A stretch of 64,000 nucleotides of DNA, taken from contig CM057826.1 of the NCBI GenBank assembly GCA_030068075.1, forward strand, positions 64,019,312 to 64,083,311. Direction: 5' to 3'. The DNA is from Paguma larvata. Its lineage: Eukaryota > Chordata > Mammalia > Carnivora > Viverridae. The notes under the pieces are model-generated. The model was not told the DNA's origin, ran no database searches, and saw only the letters and a program-made list of their open reading frames with translations. Below are positions 22,120 to 34,240 of the stretch, piece after piece. The first letter of the stretch is position 1. Every line of letters begins with the position of its first letter. The position numbers and the translations under genes are program-made.

Positions 22120-23300
22120 TGGGATATTGTCTTTAACAGATGAAAACCTAGTTTTCAATGAGCATCCCATGATTCTGTTGGGTCATCTGCCTCTGGATGA
22201 TGGGAAACATGGTAAGACAGACAGGCATCTGGTGTGTAGTGTCTTCTCTACAGACTGGTACAAAAGGCATCAGTGCCAGTGACAGATTAGGCATTCCTCT
22301 AAGTTAGGGGGCACTCACTGTGTTCACTGTTATCTCAGGCAAATGAAAGAGGCCAGCTGAGCCAAATATTCATGGAGAGTCTCAATCTCCAGTCCTATCT
22401 GGGTGTACTTTGTGCTTCTTGCTTTTCTTTCTTTTCTTTTTCTTTTTTTTTTTTTTTTCTAGAAATGGCCCTCTCATGAATTCCCTCCTCCTGAGCTTCT
22501 CATCACTGCTGTCGAAGCCTTCTCTGACCAGGACAGCTTCTTCTGCAGGGACCTGGAAGCTTCCAAGCCATTGAGGGAGTTCTTCCTGTTGAATAGCCTG
22601 GGCAATGGCTTTTGAGACCCCTTCAGACTTTATGACCGTTCCATCCTAATTGGCATAATTCTCCATGCTGTTCAGCCAGAGTAGGTATCAAGGGCCTGGA
22701 AAAGGAGTTAGTCTTTTCTTTGTGCACAGGCACTGGGTCAGGATGAGGCCAGCCTCCTGTGTCTAAACCCCAGGCAATGTTTTAGGTCCACTATGCCTGG
22801 CTCTATGGCCATGGGCTAACTCCTTCTGTAGCATTTAATGCAATATACTTGGCATGAATTAAATTATTATATTGGTCATTTCTGCTAAAGTCATGCTTAA
22901 TGAAAGTAATTCTGAGAACATTATTATCAAAAGGAATGGCTTCATTGGCCCCAAATAATAACTAATGGTATCCTGGAAAGGAACAAAAAGCAAGATCCTA
23001 AATAACCTCAAATACTAAGGACTATTAATTTATAATTATGTAACTATGTAAATGCTTTCTAATCTAATAAGAGAAATAGAGTTTATGTGTTGCAAAATTT
23101 GAATAAGTTTTCCAGTTTGTAGTTGGCTTTTCAGTTTTCCTATAAAAGAGTTTAAACTTTTTTTATTGGAGGCTAATTTGCCATTTGTACAGAAAAAAAT
23201 TATAAATATATCCAAATAACATTGTATTTCTTTGGATTCTGTGAGTTATTATGCTATGGAATCAGGCCAGAAAGTCACAAGGCAGGTCCTGCTGTGCTCT
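22120..23300. other. Unassigned sequence with a CT/T tract
   Basis: A CTTT-rich run leads into a T-run at 22425-22459. The flanks could be old retroelement-derived sequence, but I recognise no family. No open frame of interest is present. Confidence 0.35.
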
Positions 23301-23309
23301 CTATAGTAT

Positions 23310-23430
23310 CTAATGTGCTGTGTGTAACTCTGGGATTAACTTCTCTGGTCTCAGTTTCCTCCCCTGTGAAATGAGTACATAAGATGATTTCAAGGTCTTT
23401 TTCATATTAAAACTGTGATATTAAATGATA
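23310..23430 (+). repeat. MIR SINE fragment
   Basis: 'AACTTCTCTGGTCTCAGTTT' and 'CCTCCCCTGTGAAATGAGTA' with 'TAAGATGATTTCAAGGTC' following match the 3' half of a MIR on the + strand. Confidence 0.65.
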
Positions 23431-23570
23431 AGTGATTCCACATAATATGATTTCACATATATGATTTCATATAATGTGATGGATAAAAAGATAAGGCAGG
23501 GACTAAATTAAAGATGACTTTCATATTTAACTTTCATACTTAAATTCAAACTCTTTTGAGCCTAATAAAT

Positions 23571-23791
23571 TTTTCTTTTTCTTTTTAAATGTTTATTTAT
23601 TTATATTGAGACAGAGAGAGCATGCATGGGCTAGGGAGGGACAGAGAAAGAGGGAGAGAGAGAACCTGAAGCAGGCTCTGTGCTGTCAGTTGAGGGCCTG
23701 ACCTGGGGCTTAAACTCATGAACCGCGAGATCATGACGTGAGTTGAAATCAAGAGTCAGATGCTTAACCAACTGAGCCACTCAGGCACCCC
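23571..23791 (-). mobile_element. Carnivore SINE
   Basis: Minus copy with head 'GAGCCACTCAGGCACCCC'. Target duplication AGCCTAATAAAT / AGCCTAACAAAT at 23559-23570 and 23792-23803, one mismatch. Confidence 0.93.
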
Positions 23792-23803
23792 AGCCTAACA
23801 AAT

Positions 23804-24559
23804 ATTTTAAGTGTTCAAGATAAAGCAACTATCAATTTATCTGAAATAAAAATGGTCTATTTGATCTGAGTATGTCTTGTTTTTATGTCTCCAGAGAACT
23901 GATAGAAGCCCTCTCTAATATTTACTGGTAGCAGAGAAATTCAATCTAGGAGCTTGCAGCCAGAAGCACATGGCTGGTTACTATCAAATCCTTACAGCCT
24001 ACTCAGATTACTCTGAAGGGTATTACAGTGGCTTCTGATTGATTCTCTCACTTGTCATGGCTGTATCAGAACACCTCCTGTAAGAATAATTAGGGACTTC
24101 CTGTACTGTACACAGTCTAACTTGAAATATGAGTTAGAGGTTGGAGCTAGAGAGAGGTAAGGAGGGAAAAAAGATAAAAAGAAAAGGTCTTGGATGGAGG
24201 ATGTCCTGTTAGTTTTGTGCATGTATTGGTATCTGGTCCAACACTTCCCTTAGGAGCTCAGGCACTTGGAAATGCTTCTGGAAAGGAAAGCAGAGACTAA
24301 CATGAGAAAAGTAAGGCTTATTCATTTCTGGTCCCAAGGTACTTGTTCATGTTGAGTACATTTCCAGGGAAGTCGGACACACAGAATACAGCAAGAGGCC
24401 CAAGGAATAACTGGCCTGAGTTCTGGAATCCTGGTCATGAGTTTACACTGTTTGTGAAGGACAGTGTCTGACTCAGATTCCCTCACAGAGGACCAGGGTG
24501 GCCCAAATGGGGATTGGATTTTTAGCTCCTGGGTGTGGATTAGGGATTCAAACAGTAGA
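23804..24559. other. Unassigned non-coding sequence
   Basis: No repeat or gene recognised. An 85-codon minus frame at 24322-24579 has no known domain and ends in the next repeat. Confidence 0.4.
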
Positions 24560-25110
24560 AGGCAGGGCTCACCCATCATGAGTGCAACCAGTGCTGTTGC
24601 ACAGGGCCCGTTGCTCAGAAGGATCCTGTGCTTAAAGCTTCATGTTTTATACTTGCTATCTTGAAATTGTTAATCTTAATTTTGAATTTAAGTTCTATAA
24701 ATGAAGTCAAATGGGACCATAGAGCATGACCAGGGACCTGGGGCCTCGGCTCATAAGTAATTCTGTTTTTCACCATCTCCTGCCCACTGCCTCTCAGCTG
24801 CCAGGGCCCCCAGCAACCACTGGCACCTGTGCCCTGATTGGGGCCTGGGTGTGAAGCAGGGAGGTTTGGGGTGAGGTTAGTTCGCTGCATATGCGTCACT
24901 TGTTGAGTTGTGGGATTGGGCCTCATTCATTCCTCACGTTCCTTGAGCACAAGGAAGTGCAACATCAAACAGCAAAGAGAAAACACCATGACAAGTCAAG
25001 AAGGACCACAAAATAAATAGCTTTTTCTTTTTCTTTTTAAAATGAGATGCCCTATATTTTCATTTTGCACTAGGTCCCACTAATTTTGTAGCCAATACTG
25101 GTGGGAGGGG
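24560..25110 (+). repeat. Old DNA-transposon-like repeat (hAT type suspected)
   Basis: Contains 'CTTGAAATTGTTAATCTTAA' near 24660 and 'ATTTTCATTTTGCACTAGG' near 25056. Closely similar text in the same order occurs at about 49355-50310 ('CTTGAAATTCTTAATAATTT' and 'ATTTTCATTTTGTACTGG'), so both belong to one dispersed family. The hAT assignment is from memory and unsure. Confidence 0.45.
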
Positions 25111-25548
25111 TAGGTAATGACTGTCCAAGCAATGAGCTAGGCTGACATTAGGACACAGGGAGTAGTAAGGGTGAACCCCAAACCTATGGGTTGAGTATGG
25201 AGGCCAGACCTGGGCAGTGGAGTCGGGAGTTTGTAGCAGGGGAGAGAAGAGAAACTGAAGAAAGTTGAAGTCAAGAAGAAAGCATGGCTAGCGTACACTG
25301 AATAAAAATTTAAACCAGTGGTTGGTGTTTCAATCTTGTTTTATGTGTGGGTGAGGGTCCGTCTGACTCGAATGGCCAAAAGTGAGACCAAACAGTGTTA
25401 GTCCTTAAGAGGGCAAATAAGGGCAATCATACATTTTTCTGATCCTAAAGGAGTTTACAGAGGGCTGAATGTTTTTTTAGCCCTCTTGTATAATAGAATG
25501 AATTACCATAATAAAAATCCAGTTGTCCGTTAGGCATTTAGTGTAATT

Positions 25549-25745
25549 CTTTTTTTTAATGTTTATTTTTGAGAGAGAGAACGCCAGTGGGGGACAGGCA
25601 AAGAAGTGGGGTGGGGGGAGGAGACAGAGAATCCCCAGTGGGATCCATCCTGACAGCACAGAGCCTGACGTGGGGCTTGAACCCATGAACTGTGAGTCAT
25701 GACCTAGGCTGAGGTTGGATGCTCAACCAACTGAGCCACCCAGGT
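25549..25745 (-). mobile_element. Carnivore SINE, diverged head
   Basis: Minus copy; head reads 'GAGCCACCCAGGTACTGC', so the first bases have decayed. G-rich middle at 25610-25622. The minus frame 25477-25686 lies within it. Confidence 0.88.
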
Positions 25746-25791
25746 ACTGCTAATGAGAAATTCTTGAAAAGAAGACTGTTTTATAACATGG

Positions 25792-25814
25792 TTGTGTGTG
25801 TGTGTGTGTATGTA

Positions 25815-25861
<47 letters not shown>
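25792..25861. repeat. (GT)n microsatellite
   Basis: About 70 bases of GT dinucleotides with two interruptions (GTATGTATGC at about 25808-25818) and then an uninterrupted run of about 20 units. It should be length-polymorphic. The 79-codon + frame across it is a VCVCVC repeat artefact. Confidence 0.97.
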
Positions 25862-25864
<3 letters not shown>

Positions 25865-26300
25865 AACCTGTGGGGGAGAAAAAACCCTTTATAGTTTCTT
25901 AAGTTTGGCGTCTTTAGCCATATACGAGATGGACATTGATAGGAACTGTTGCTCCTGATAAAGAAGATTGGAAACCAGAAAGCAAATTCTCCCTATTTGG
26001 GATACCTTGAGTAGCATCTTGCTCAGCACCTCTGATGTTGTGTGGGGTTTGGGAAAGAGGTGCAAATGATACTCACCACCTCAACTTATTTTTCACAAAA
26101 TGAAATTGACACACAATTTGTACTCTTAATTTATTCTGAAGCCTTCAAGGTTTCAGTTGCTAATGTTAACTACAGGTTAGTGGTAGGAAAGTTTTTAACC
26201 ATATTTTTAAGCAGAATTTACTTATCGGAGTGGCAGGGGGAATAGGAGGAAGTCTGGAAGAAAGTAACACTTGCCTTGTCTGACACTGTACATTTTTATT
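25862..26300. other. Unassigned non-coding sequence
   Basis: No gene and no recognised repeat. Confidence 0.4.
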
Positions 26301-26780
26301 TCTTTAACAAAAACTCACATAGTGCTTACTGTAGTGTCAGACATTGTTCCAAGTCTGTGTTTACCAACACTGATGAATTTAGTACTCCTGACAATCAGGG
26401 CTGGCTTATCCAGTGGGCACAGTGCCTGGCTATGGTCCGTGAAAAAAGTGCTTCAACTTCTTTCAAAGTCAGGAGACAAAAACTGAATATAATAATATTG
26501 AATATATAATACGGAATCCAGCCTGGATTATATGTCCTTAGACCAGTGCGGCTCTAAAATATAATTTGTATTATTATTTTATGGAAGATGAGACCCGTAA
26601 AGGCAACAGTTTACAGGGCTCACAAAAATCATAATGTAGTTCTAATTATCTTAATTTTATAGATGAGAAGTATGAAGCATGCTCAAGCGACTTGCCAGTG
26701 CTACACAGCTAACAACGAGAGAGCTGAGAGTCTAGTCAAGTATTGGTCCCAGCGTCTCTGGAACGCTGTGCTGAGCTACG
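26301..26780 (-). repeat. MIR SINE relic, apparently split
   Basis: Left part 'TCACATAGTGCTTACTGTAG' to 26395 and right part 26640-26780 ('TTTTATAGATGAGAAGTATG', 'CTACACAGCTAACAACGAG') are two ends of one reverse-complement MIR. About 245 bases of other sequence lie between them. Confidence 0.6.
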
Positions 26781-26970
26781 CTGACGTGCTTATCAATGAG
26801 GTATTCCACATGAGTCTTCCAGAGAGCTAAAACATGAGCTCTCTACAAATCAAAACTTTTTGCCTTAATAATTTTTGGAAGGTTTTTGATATGTTTGTTA
26901 CTTAATTCCTGCCTTATTAACTAGGTTATCCTGTACATAACCTACTCTTTTGTATGATAACAGTATCCTT

Positions 26971-27465
26971 TTTTTTTTTTCTGGCTGCTTTTTTTAAAAA
27001 AATAATTTACTGTCAAACTGGTTTCCATACAACACCCAGTGCTTATCCCAACTACTGCCCTGCTCGGTGCCTGTCACCCCCTCTCCCCCCTCCCACACTC
27101 CCCTCACCCCTCAGTTTGTTCTTACTCTTTGAGAGTCTCTTATGTTTTGTCTCCCTCTCTCTCTGCGGCTTTTTTCTTTTCCCCTCTTCCCCTCCCCCAT
27201 GGTTTTCTGCTAAGTCTTTCAAAGCCCACCTATGCGTGGAAACATATGGTATCTGTCTTTCTCTGACTGACTTATTTCACTTAGCATAATATCCTCCAGT
27301 TCCATCCATGTTGCCATGCATGGCCAGATTTCATTCTTTCTCATTGCCACATAGTATTCCATTGTATATATATACCACATCTTCTTTATCCATTCGTCAG
27401 TTGATGGACGCTTAGTCTCTTTCCATGATTTGGCTATTGTCGAAAGTGCTGCTGTGAACATTGGG
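26971..27465 (-). mobile_element. 5'-truncated L1 (about 495 bp)
   Basis: A T-run tail at the left, then the reverse complement of the L1 3' end ('AATTTACTGTCAAACTGG'), a C-rich 3'UTR tract at 27078-27110, and ORF2 C-terminal coding region up to 27465. A perfect 15-base target duplication GATAACAGTATCCTT flanks it (26956-26970 and 27466-27480). The minus frame 27219-27461 is the broken ORF2 C-terminus. Confidence 0.95.
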
Positions 27466-27487
27466 GATAACAGTATCCTTATCCACA

Positions 27488-27690
27488 GGGAACTTTATTG
27501 AGTATTTTTTATGTACTTGGCCCTCTTCTAAGTTTGTTTTTTTTCTTTTTTACAAATGTTAACTCACTGAATCTACCCTATGTGGCAGATAAATTTTATA
27601 GATTAGGAAACCCAAGTTAAGAGAGGTTAAGCTACTTGTCCAATTTCACCCAGCCAGTTGGTAACAGTGGAACCCAGGTGTCCTGGCCTC
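27488..27690 (-). repeat. MIR SINE relic
   Basis: Reverse-complement MIR order: 'TTTATTGAGTATTTTTTATG', 'AACTCACTGAATCTACCCTA', 'GATTAGGAAACCCAAGTTAA' and 'GAACCCAGGTGTCCTGGCC'. The L1 inserted just beside its end. Confidence 0.75.
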
Positions 27691-27799
27691 CCAGTGGACC
27701 CCCTCGACCAACGAAGAGCAGCTGCTTGGCACTGTGCAGTCTACAGTAATGGTCTCAGGAGCTTTATTCCTACCCTTAATATTTTTAGACCCAGCTGTT

Positions 27800-28029
27800 A
27801 TTTTATTATTTTTTAATTTTTTAAAAAACTTTTTTTGAGAGAGATTGAGAGGTCAAGCAGGGGACAGGGACAGAGAGAGAGACAGAGAGAGAAAGAGACA
27901 GAGAATTCCAAGCATGTTCCACACTTAGCATGGAGTCCATATGGGGCTCAATCCCATAAGCCTGGGATCATGACTCAAGCTTGAAATCAAAAGTCGCATG
28001 CTCAGCCGAATGAGTCACCCAGGTGCCCC
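27800..28029 (-). mobile_element. Carnivore SINE, diverged
   Basis: Long (GA)n-rich part at 27835-27903, head 'GAGTCACCCAGGTGCCCC'. Many substitutions, including a decayed B-box region, indicate an older copy. Confidence 0.88.
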
Positions 28030-29169
28030 AAAATCCAAATTTTATTTTAAGTCTTGTGTCAACTTTCCAGGGTATCTGCCTTTTCTCTTCTCTCTCCCTG
28101 TTAGGCAATTGGCTAATAATTTTAGCTATGCTTTCTTTCTACTACTCACATTTATCCCTTGATAAGATCATGGAATACCTACCAAGGGTTGTGTTGTGTT
28201 TATTTGGTGCTTTAAAGGGCCAGAGACATCAACTATTTTAATTGAAGAACCAGAGGGTCCATTTTCTCAGTATTGTGTGCCCAGCAGGATCCACACACAC
28301 TGTGTAGAGGGAGAGGTGTTCCTGTAGTCAGTCTTAGGATCTTATTGCCTGACCTTGTGAAGGATGACTTTGAATGCTTTGAGGACCATTGTTGGTTAAT
28401 GTTCATTTATTTCTTGATTTTTAGCCAACTTTTCAATAGCAAATGCTGCTAAATCACATGGTGGGTATTATTATGTATAAGGGGAAAATATTTGGCAGGA
28501 TACCTTAATTGAGCAAGTGGTTCAAAAGAGTTCATTTCCCAGCTAACTGTATTATCTTTACGGTCTATATTGAATAGTGTGACAAATGATTTAAGTGGAA
28601 AATAAGACTCCATTGGGCTGTTCTGGATTATCCCTTCCTTACAGTTCAATCTTGAATACTAGTCCTGAAGTTAGGAGGGACTCAATCTCCCTATTTATTT
28701 ATCTGCTCTTCCATTGTTTGTAGGTAGAAAGGAATATTATTTATGTTTTGACCTTAGCTCATACCCAAATATCACATTAGGCATATCCTAAATTTTGCCT
28801 TCATGACTATTTTAGAGTTTATAATCCAGTTGACCACAACTCTAAGATTTGAAGACTGCTCTCTGCCACCAATTTGATTACTTTTTTTATTAACCTCATT
28901 TCAGTTCTTGGCCTTCACAGCTCTCTCAGGAAACGCTGCTACCCTGCCTAAGACTGTATTCTTTATGACTGGCCCCCGAATGCTCAGTTAATATAAACCA
29001 GTTTACAACCCTGCAGAAGCTTCACAGTTTCTGGGTCCTGCTGCTCACAGAAATTCCTAGAGCCCTTTGTAGGCTCTGGAATATTCACTGATATGTTAGA
29101 TAGGAGGAAAACAAACAAGAGAGGAGCTGAAACATCTTCATCCATTTTCTAAAAAAAACAACCCCTCCA
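28030..29169. other. Unassigned non-coding sequence
   Basis: No gene or confident repeat. 72- and 66-codon frames without domains. Confidence 0.4.
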
Positions 29170-29305
29170 GACTACTACCGAAGTCAGAGTTTATAAACTT
29201 GTGATCCACAGGTAAGATTTAGGCCATTGACATGATTTGTTGGGCCTTCATGTTAAACTACAAAAATTTTAAATCAATTGCTTTCATTTAAAATCAGGAA
29301 AATTT
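29170..29305 (+). repeat. Old DNA-transposon-like repeat, left part
   Basis: 'TTATAAACTTGTGATCCACA' and 'TTGTTGGGCCTTCATGTTAA' parallel the repeat at 15362-15489. It resumes at 29546-29650 after the SINE ('CCAAATCTCCAGATTTCTCA'). Confidence 0.45.
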
Positions 29306-29529
29306 GGGGCACCTGGGTGGCTCAGTTGGTTGGGTGTCCAACTTCAGCTCAGGTCATGATCTCATGGTTTATGAGTTCAAGCCCTGTGAAAGACTCTGTA
29401 CTGGCAGCTCAGAGCCTGGAGCCTGTTTCAGATTCTGTGTCTCCCTCTCTTTCTCTCTGCTTCTCCCTCACTCATGCTCTCTCTTTCTCAAAAGTAAATA
29501 AACATTTAAAAATTAAATAAAAATCAATA
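29306..29529 (+). mobile_element. Carnivore SINE
   Basis: Head 'GGGGCACCTGGGTGGCTCAG', CT-rich block 29440-29490, A-rich tail. Perfect 16-base target duplication AAAATCAGGAAAATTT at 29290-29305 and 29530-29545. The two + frames (29278-29520) are SINE translation. Confidence 0.96.
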
Positions 29530-29650
29530 AAAATCAGGAAAATTTGCCCCCAAATCTCCAGATTTCTCACTTCTTTTGGAAATTGGGTTATCTGACAGAA
29601 TCAAACCCATATTCTTACATGGCAACAACTGGCTAGGACTGGGTAGTCCC

Positions 29651-31710
29651 TGGTCACTTTAGACAGAGAAGGCACTGCCTCACTTGCCACAATCCACACT
29701 CCAATTTGCTTTGTTACATTACCTGCTTGTGCCCTGGAGACATTTGATTTTGTATCCCCTGCTCTGAGTCAATGAAAGACACAAGCTCAAATGTTCAGGA
29801 CCACAGTACTTCTGCTTAGTTTTCTGCTTAGTTAATACAATCTTAACAACTGAAATGAAAAAGTAATACATGCTCATAAAAATTAAAACAGTGTTGAAGT
29901 GTGTACAGCAAAAAGTACAACTTAGTGACCTCATTGATCCTCACAGTTCCTTTTTCTCACTCCCCAGAAATAATATTGGTTATAGTATCTTTTCTATTCA
30001 TTTATATATTTTCTATGAATATGATTTTTTAATCCTGCTTTTTGTGTATACAAATACTGGGTTCCACACATGTGCAAAGAGTGATGTGGTATATTAAAGT
30101 AACTATCCATGTAATTGACAAAAACTATTGCTGAAATGTCCAAATATTAGAGAAAAATGTTTTAAAATTATGTGACTAGTTGCCTTCATTAGTCATCCTC
30201 TGGTTCCTTTTTTTATGGAAGGAATCCATCCTTTCAGGAGACATTCATTGAGTTCCTATTATGGTCAAGGCACTCTGATAGGTAAAGTGAGAAATACGGA
30301 GATAAATCGAAAACAAGATCAACAACAATAACCCAAACATGAAAACGTATATAAGAAAAAGAGGTTCAGCTGAGTGGGGAGGATGTGGGTGATGCAGGGT
30401 TAGTAGTCTTTGGCCAAGTGAGATGAGTTACTGGGGGTGGAGGGGGGTTGTTCAGTGATAAAGCATGACTTCCTAGCGTATACACCTGCAGGCTTTTGGT
30501 CTGTGTTCAGATAGAAACCACCCTGGCCCCAATACTACCATTTCTCTTTTCTCCCAAGTAGATTTCAATGACAATTTTGCTAAAGTGAAGCAGGGATGAG
30601 AGAACCACAAAGTAGAGATAGACTTAGAGATGTTCCCATGGGAGATTTAAAGAGAAAGAAAATTGCCTTTGAAATCTTCTATCTCAGTTACCTGGGAAAA
30701 AATTATTTTTGTTTGTTGAATACCCTTTTGAATTAGAAAATGATAAAACTCTCTAATAACCAAATAACTTAAGCCAAACCAAAAAACCCATAAGGTTACC
30801 ATAAGGGCTTTTTGACAGGTGGGGCCACTTGGAAATAATAGAAAATACCCATTTGTTACAGATCTGCAATCACTTGAGGACAGAACACTATGGCGACACA
30901 GAACACACCCACAGTTTTTTCTAAATAAATATCACCCTTTGAAAATCCTTTATTTTGATCTCCAGAAACCTGATGCTTTTATATGCTCAATGTGGATGAG
31001 GAGTTTAAGAGTTATGCATCTCTAGTTTGGGCATGTATAATGGCTATGTAAGATATTCATTAACATTGGATAAAGCTGAGTGAAAGGAACATGGGAACTC
31101 TGAACTCTTTATTCAATTTCTTGTGAGTCTTAAACTGTTTCAAAATATAAAGTTATTTTTAAAATGATCATTCAATAAAATTTCACCTTGCTTTGGAATG
31201 TCTTATCTTTTGTCTTGCATGCCTCAATTAGGAGTTCTATTTTTAAAACCTCTTTTGTAAATTATTTTATGGGTAATGCTAAGTGAAATATCAATGAAAT
31301 TGTCTGAAGTATTCAAGCAAAAATATCTGACTTTAGAAGAGCATTTTATTCTCTCATGAGTCATTAAGGCAAGATTTCTTCAATGACAAGGTTCACAAGA
31401 TAATTGGCCAGCCTCAATTTCTCTTTGCTTTGCTTTAGAACTTTAGATATGAAAGAACATTTTTCATAATGACTCCATAGGTCTACATTTTTTTGTTCAA
31501 CTCAAAAGTGTATGAGTTGTTTGAAATATTATGAGAACCATAATCAACAACTATTTTTTTGGTATTCCTTTGCCAACAGCTTTTTCTTTCTACATGTTAT
31601 ACCAGTCTATACATGTGTTACATTATACAAATTACATAAAACCAATAAATGCCCAGTTTTCTTAATTCTGCATGTTAAAAGTATTATAAATTCACTTAGA
31701 AATACCATTA
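29651..31710. other. Unassigned sequence with a short L2-like piece
   Basis: No gene is seen. 'TTCATTGAGTTCCTATTATG' followed by 'CAAGGCACTCTGATAGG' at about 30244-30283 looks like a minus-strand L2 tail. The rest is AT-rich and unassigned. Confidence 0.4.
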
Positions 31711-31928
31711 GACGGGCACCTGGTTGGCTCAGTTGGTTAGGCGGCCGACTTCGGCTCAGGTCATGATCTCACGGTCTGTGAGTTCGAGCCCCGCGTCAGG
31801 TTCTGTGCTGATGGCTCAGAGCCTGGAGCCTGCTTCAGATTCTGTATCTCCCTCTCTCTCTGCTCTTCCCTTGCTTACACTCTGTCTCTATGTCTCTCAA
31901 AAATAAAATAAAAACATTAAAAAAAAAA
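31711..31928 (+). mobile_element. Young-looking carnivore (felid-type) SINE
   Basis: Closest of the + strand copies to what I recall as the felid consensus: 'CCGACTTCGGCTCAGGTCAT' and 'GTGAGTTCGAGCCCCGCGTC' keep several CpGs. Pure A-run tail. Perfect 13-base target duplication AGAAATACCATTA at 31698-31710 and 31929-31941. Confidence 0.96.
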
Positions 31929-31941
31929 AGAAATACCATTA

Positions 31942-33309
31942 CAGCCCATTTTAAAAAATTCAATGCTGTGGTCTCCAAAATAGTGCTCACATGTCCCAGG
32001 GCATGTTCAGGCTGATTCATACCAACTGTCTAAATTCGAAAAACTAAGATGGCATCCAAAAGCAGTGGTAGCCAATATACCATGCCAATGGTCTTCAAGA
32101 TTCATTTAGCCAACATTTCTCCACGGGATTCTTCATAATCAATTAAAATGTTTCTTGTATTTATATTTCAAATAGGTAGTAACTATTCTTTTGGGGAGCA
32201 TGTATCAGTAATTTACATATTTTCATGATTTTCTAAAAGGCATTATGGCATTTTTAGTGAATCATCAGAGTAATTGTTCATCCTTTACATTCAAGAAAAC
32301 ATATAGTTTCTTTTTAAAAGGGATCTAGATGCTTTCTAGCCCAATTGACTGCCTATTGCTTAAATCTGCTTTTTGAAATTCTCACCAAGCATTCATCTAG
32401 CTTAGAATACGCCATGACCTGGAGAGCCTCAGGCTTTCAGAGACAGTGGGTTAAGGACTACTATGGAGAGGAGACGGGGGACCCAGAAAAAGTGAATGCT
32501 GACCTGGCATGGATCCAGTTCTCTTTCACCCATTGAACAAGAGCAGCTGGGATAGCATCTGATTCACTTAATTGGCTTCTTTGCCAAATTTAATTTGTAC
32601 AAAGCATTCCATTGCTCAAGGAAGTGACCCTTGAGCTGAGTTGTTAGGATGAGTAGGAGTTAGCCATCCAAAAATACAGGAATTGGACACAATCATTTGA
32701 GTGGCAAAATATGTCGCCTCAAATACGCTACTAAAGAGGGATGTCAGAGAAAATAGGACAGTAAGGACCCCCAAAAATTCTTCATAAAATCAATAAGAAA
32801 ACTGGAAAAAATCAACAGAGTCAACTTTTTTCCAGAACTTTAGATATTTAGCCAAACGCTTGTAGCAATATGGGAAGTGTTTATTCAAGAAAAAATGGCT
32901 GAATCTCAGTGAATACAGTGAGATTTATGGCATTTTAACTTGTCCTATTCCCATCCCTCCTCTAGAGCTCCAGGATAGCTTTGAAAATAAACAGCATGCA
33001 ATCATGTTGAAAACTGGCAACCTGGCAGCCACTGGAGGTTGTAGAATGGAGTTGGACCTCTTTCAAAGCCTCATTCCCAGAGAACTGTCAGTGTTTGACT
33101 TGTCTAGTAGTTCCCTGAAATATGCTACTTGCAAGGTTGCTTTTATTTGATGTGACTCAGAGTAGAGCTCATCTAGTGGAAAAAGCCTTTACACCAGGGA
33201 TGTTTATCAAAACAATTAGTGGCAATTGTTTAACATTTGTGGCTGCTAGGGGTGATAAAGTTAGGAAAAACAACAGGCTAACCAAAAAATTTAAAGGAAA
33301 AGATGGGGA
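31942..33309. other. Unassigned AT-rich sequence
   Basis: No gene or confident repeat. Three small + frames (60-64 codons) have no recognisable domain. Confidence 0.4.
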
Positions 33310-33507
33310 ATAAGATATCCACAGGCACTTTGAAAAGCTCTGACATATTCCTAGGATTCTACAAGGTCAAGTGCATGCATACGGCTATGTCTGCCCAGGA
33401 ATCTGTGCATGCTGAAGAAAGACCTGAGAAGACCATGCTCAGCTCTGGATGACCTTGAGGGTCTGTGCGAGTAGAAAGTGAAGGCTAAAGCAAAGCTGTT
33501 AACTTCC

Positions 33508-33727
33508 TTTTTTTTTAATGTTTATTTTTGAGAGAGAGAGAGAGAGACAGAGAGAGACAGAGCACAAATGGGGGAGGGGTAGAGAGAGAGAGGGAGACAG
33601 AGAATCCGATGAAGGCTCCATCCAGGCTCTGAGCTGTCAGCACAGAGCCTGATGTGGAGCTGGAACTCACAAACTGTGAGTTGAGCCAAAGTCAGACGCT
33701 TAACCAACTGAGCCACCCAGGCACCCC
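33508..33727 (-). mobile_element. Carnivore SINE
   Basis: Long (GA)n at 33531-33585, head 'GAGCCACCCAGGCACCCC'. Target duplication is imperfect: GCTGTTAACTTCC on the left (about 33495) and GTTGTTAACTTTC on the right (about 33731). A small deletion removes part of the B-box region near 33680. Confidence 0.9.
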
Positions 33728-34035
33728 AGAGTTGTTAACTTTCTGACTGAGTGTTGAAGGCATACTCCAATATACAGACACATGGCCCCTTGAGAGACTC
33801 ATTCCAGGCATTTAAGGAAATCTCTGTCCAACCATTACCAGACCACTAAGCTACATGAGCCGGAGACTTCAGCAGCTATGTATGACAAAAAACACAGACT
33901 TTATCATTCAGAAGAGTCACTAAAACAAACAAACAAACAACAAAGAGCAACAAATCCTGAGAAAGGGGTGAATCTGATTTCCAGAGTTGCTACAATTTAT
34001 TATTTAAATGTTCAGTTTTCAATAAAAAAAATTTT

Positions 34036-34240
34036 TTTTAACCTTTATTTATTTTTGAGAGACAGAGACAGAGCACGAGCAGGGGAAGGGCAGAGAGAGA
34101 GAGGCAGACACAGAATCCGAAGCAGGCTCCAGGCTCTGAGCCTTCAGCACAGAGCCCGATGCGGGCTCGAACCCACAAACTGTGAGATCATGACCTGAGC
34201 CAAAGTTGGCCACTCAACCGACTGAGCCACCCAGGCGCCC
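34036..34240 (-). mobile_element. Carnivore SINE, well preserved
   Basis: Head 'GAGCCACCCAGGCGCCC' and 'GAGCCCGATGCGGGCTCGAA' retain CpGs. Imperfect A/T-rich target duplication beginning TCAATAAAAA on the left (34019) and TCAACAAAAA on the right (34241). Confidence 0.92.

Noticed and set aside
22120..22850. Internal part of an old endogenous retrovirus
   Set aside because: Some phrases seemed familiar, but I could not place any retroviral motif or LTR pair, so it is left unassigned.
25719..25958. 79-codon frame with VCVCVC repeat
   Set aside because: Product of the (GT)n microsatellite.
29278..29520. Recurrent small protein with the text SAQVMISW/SSSPA, seen at many places on both strands
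   Set aside because: All copies are translations of the tRNA-related part of the SINE; the apparent conservation is DNA repeat similarity and not protein selection.
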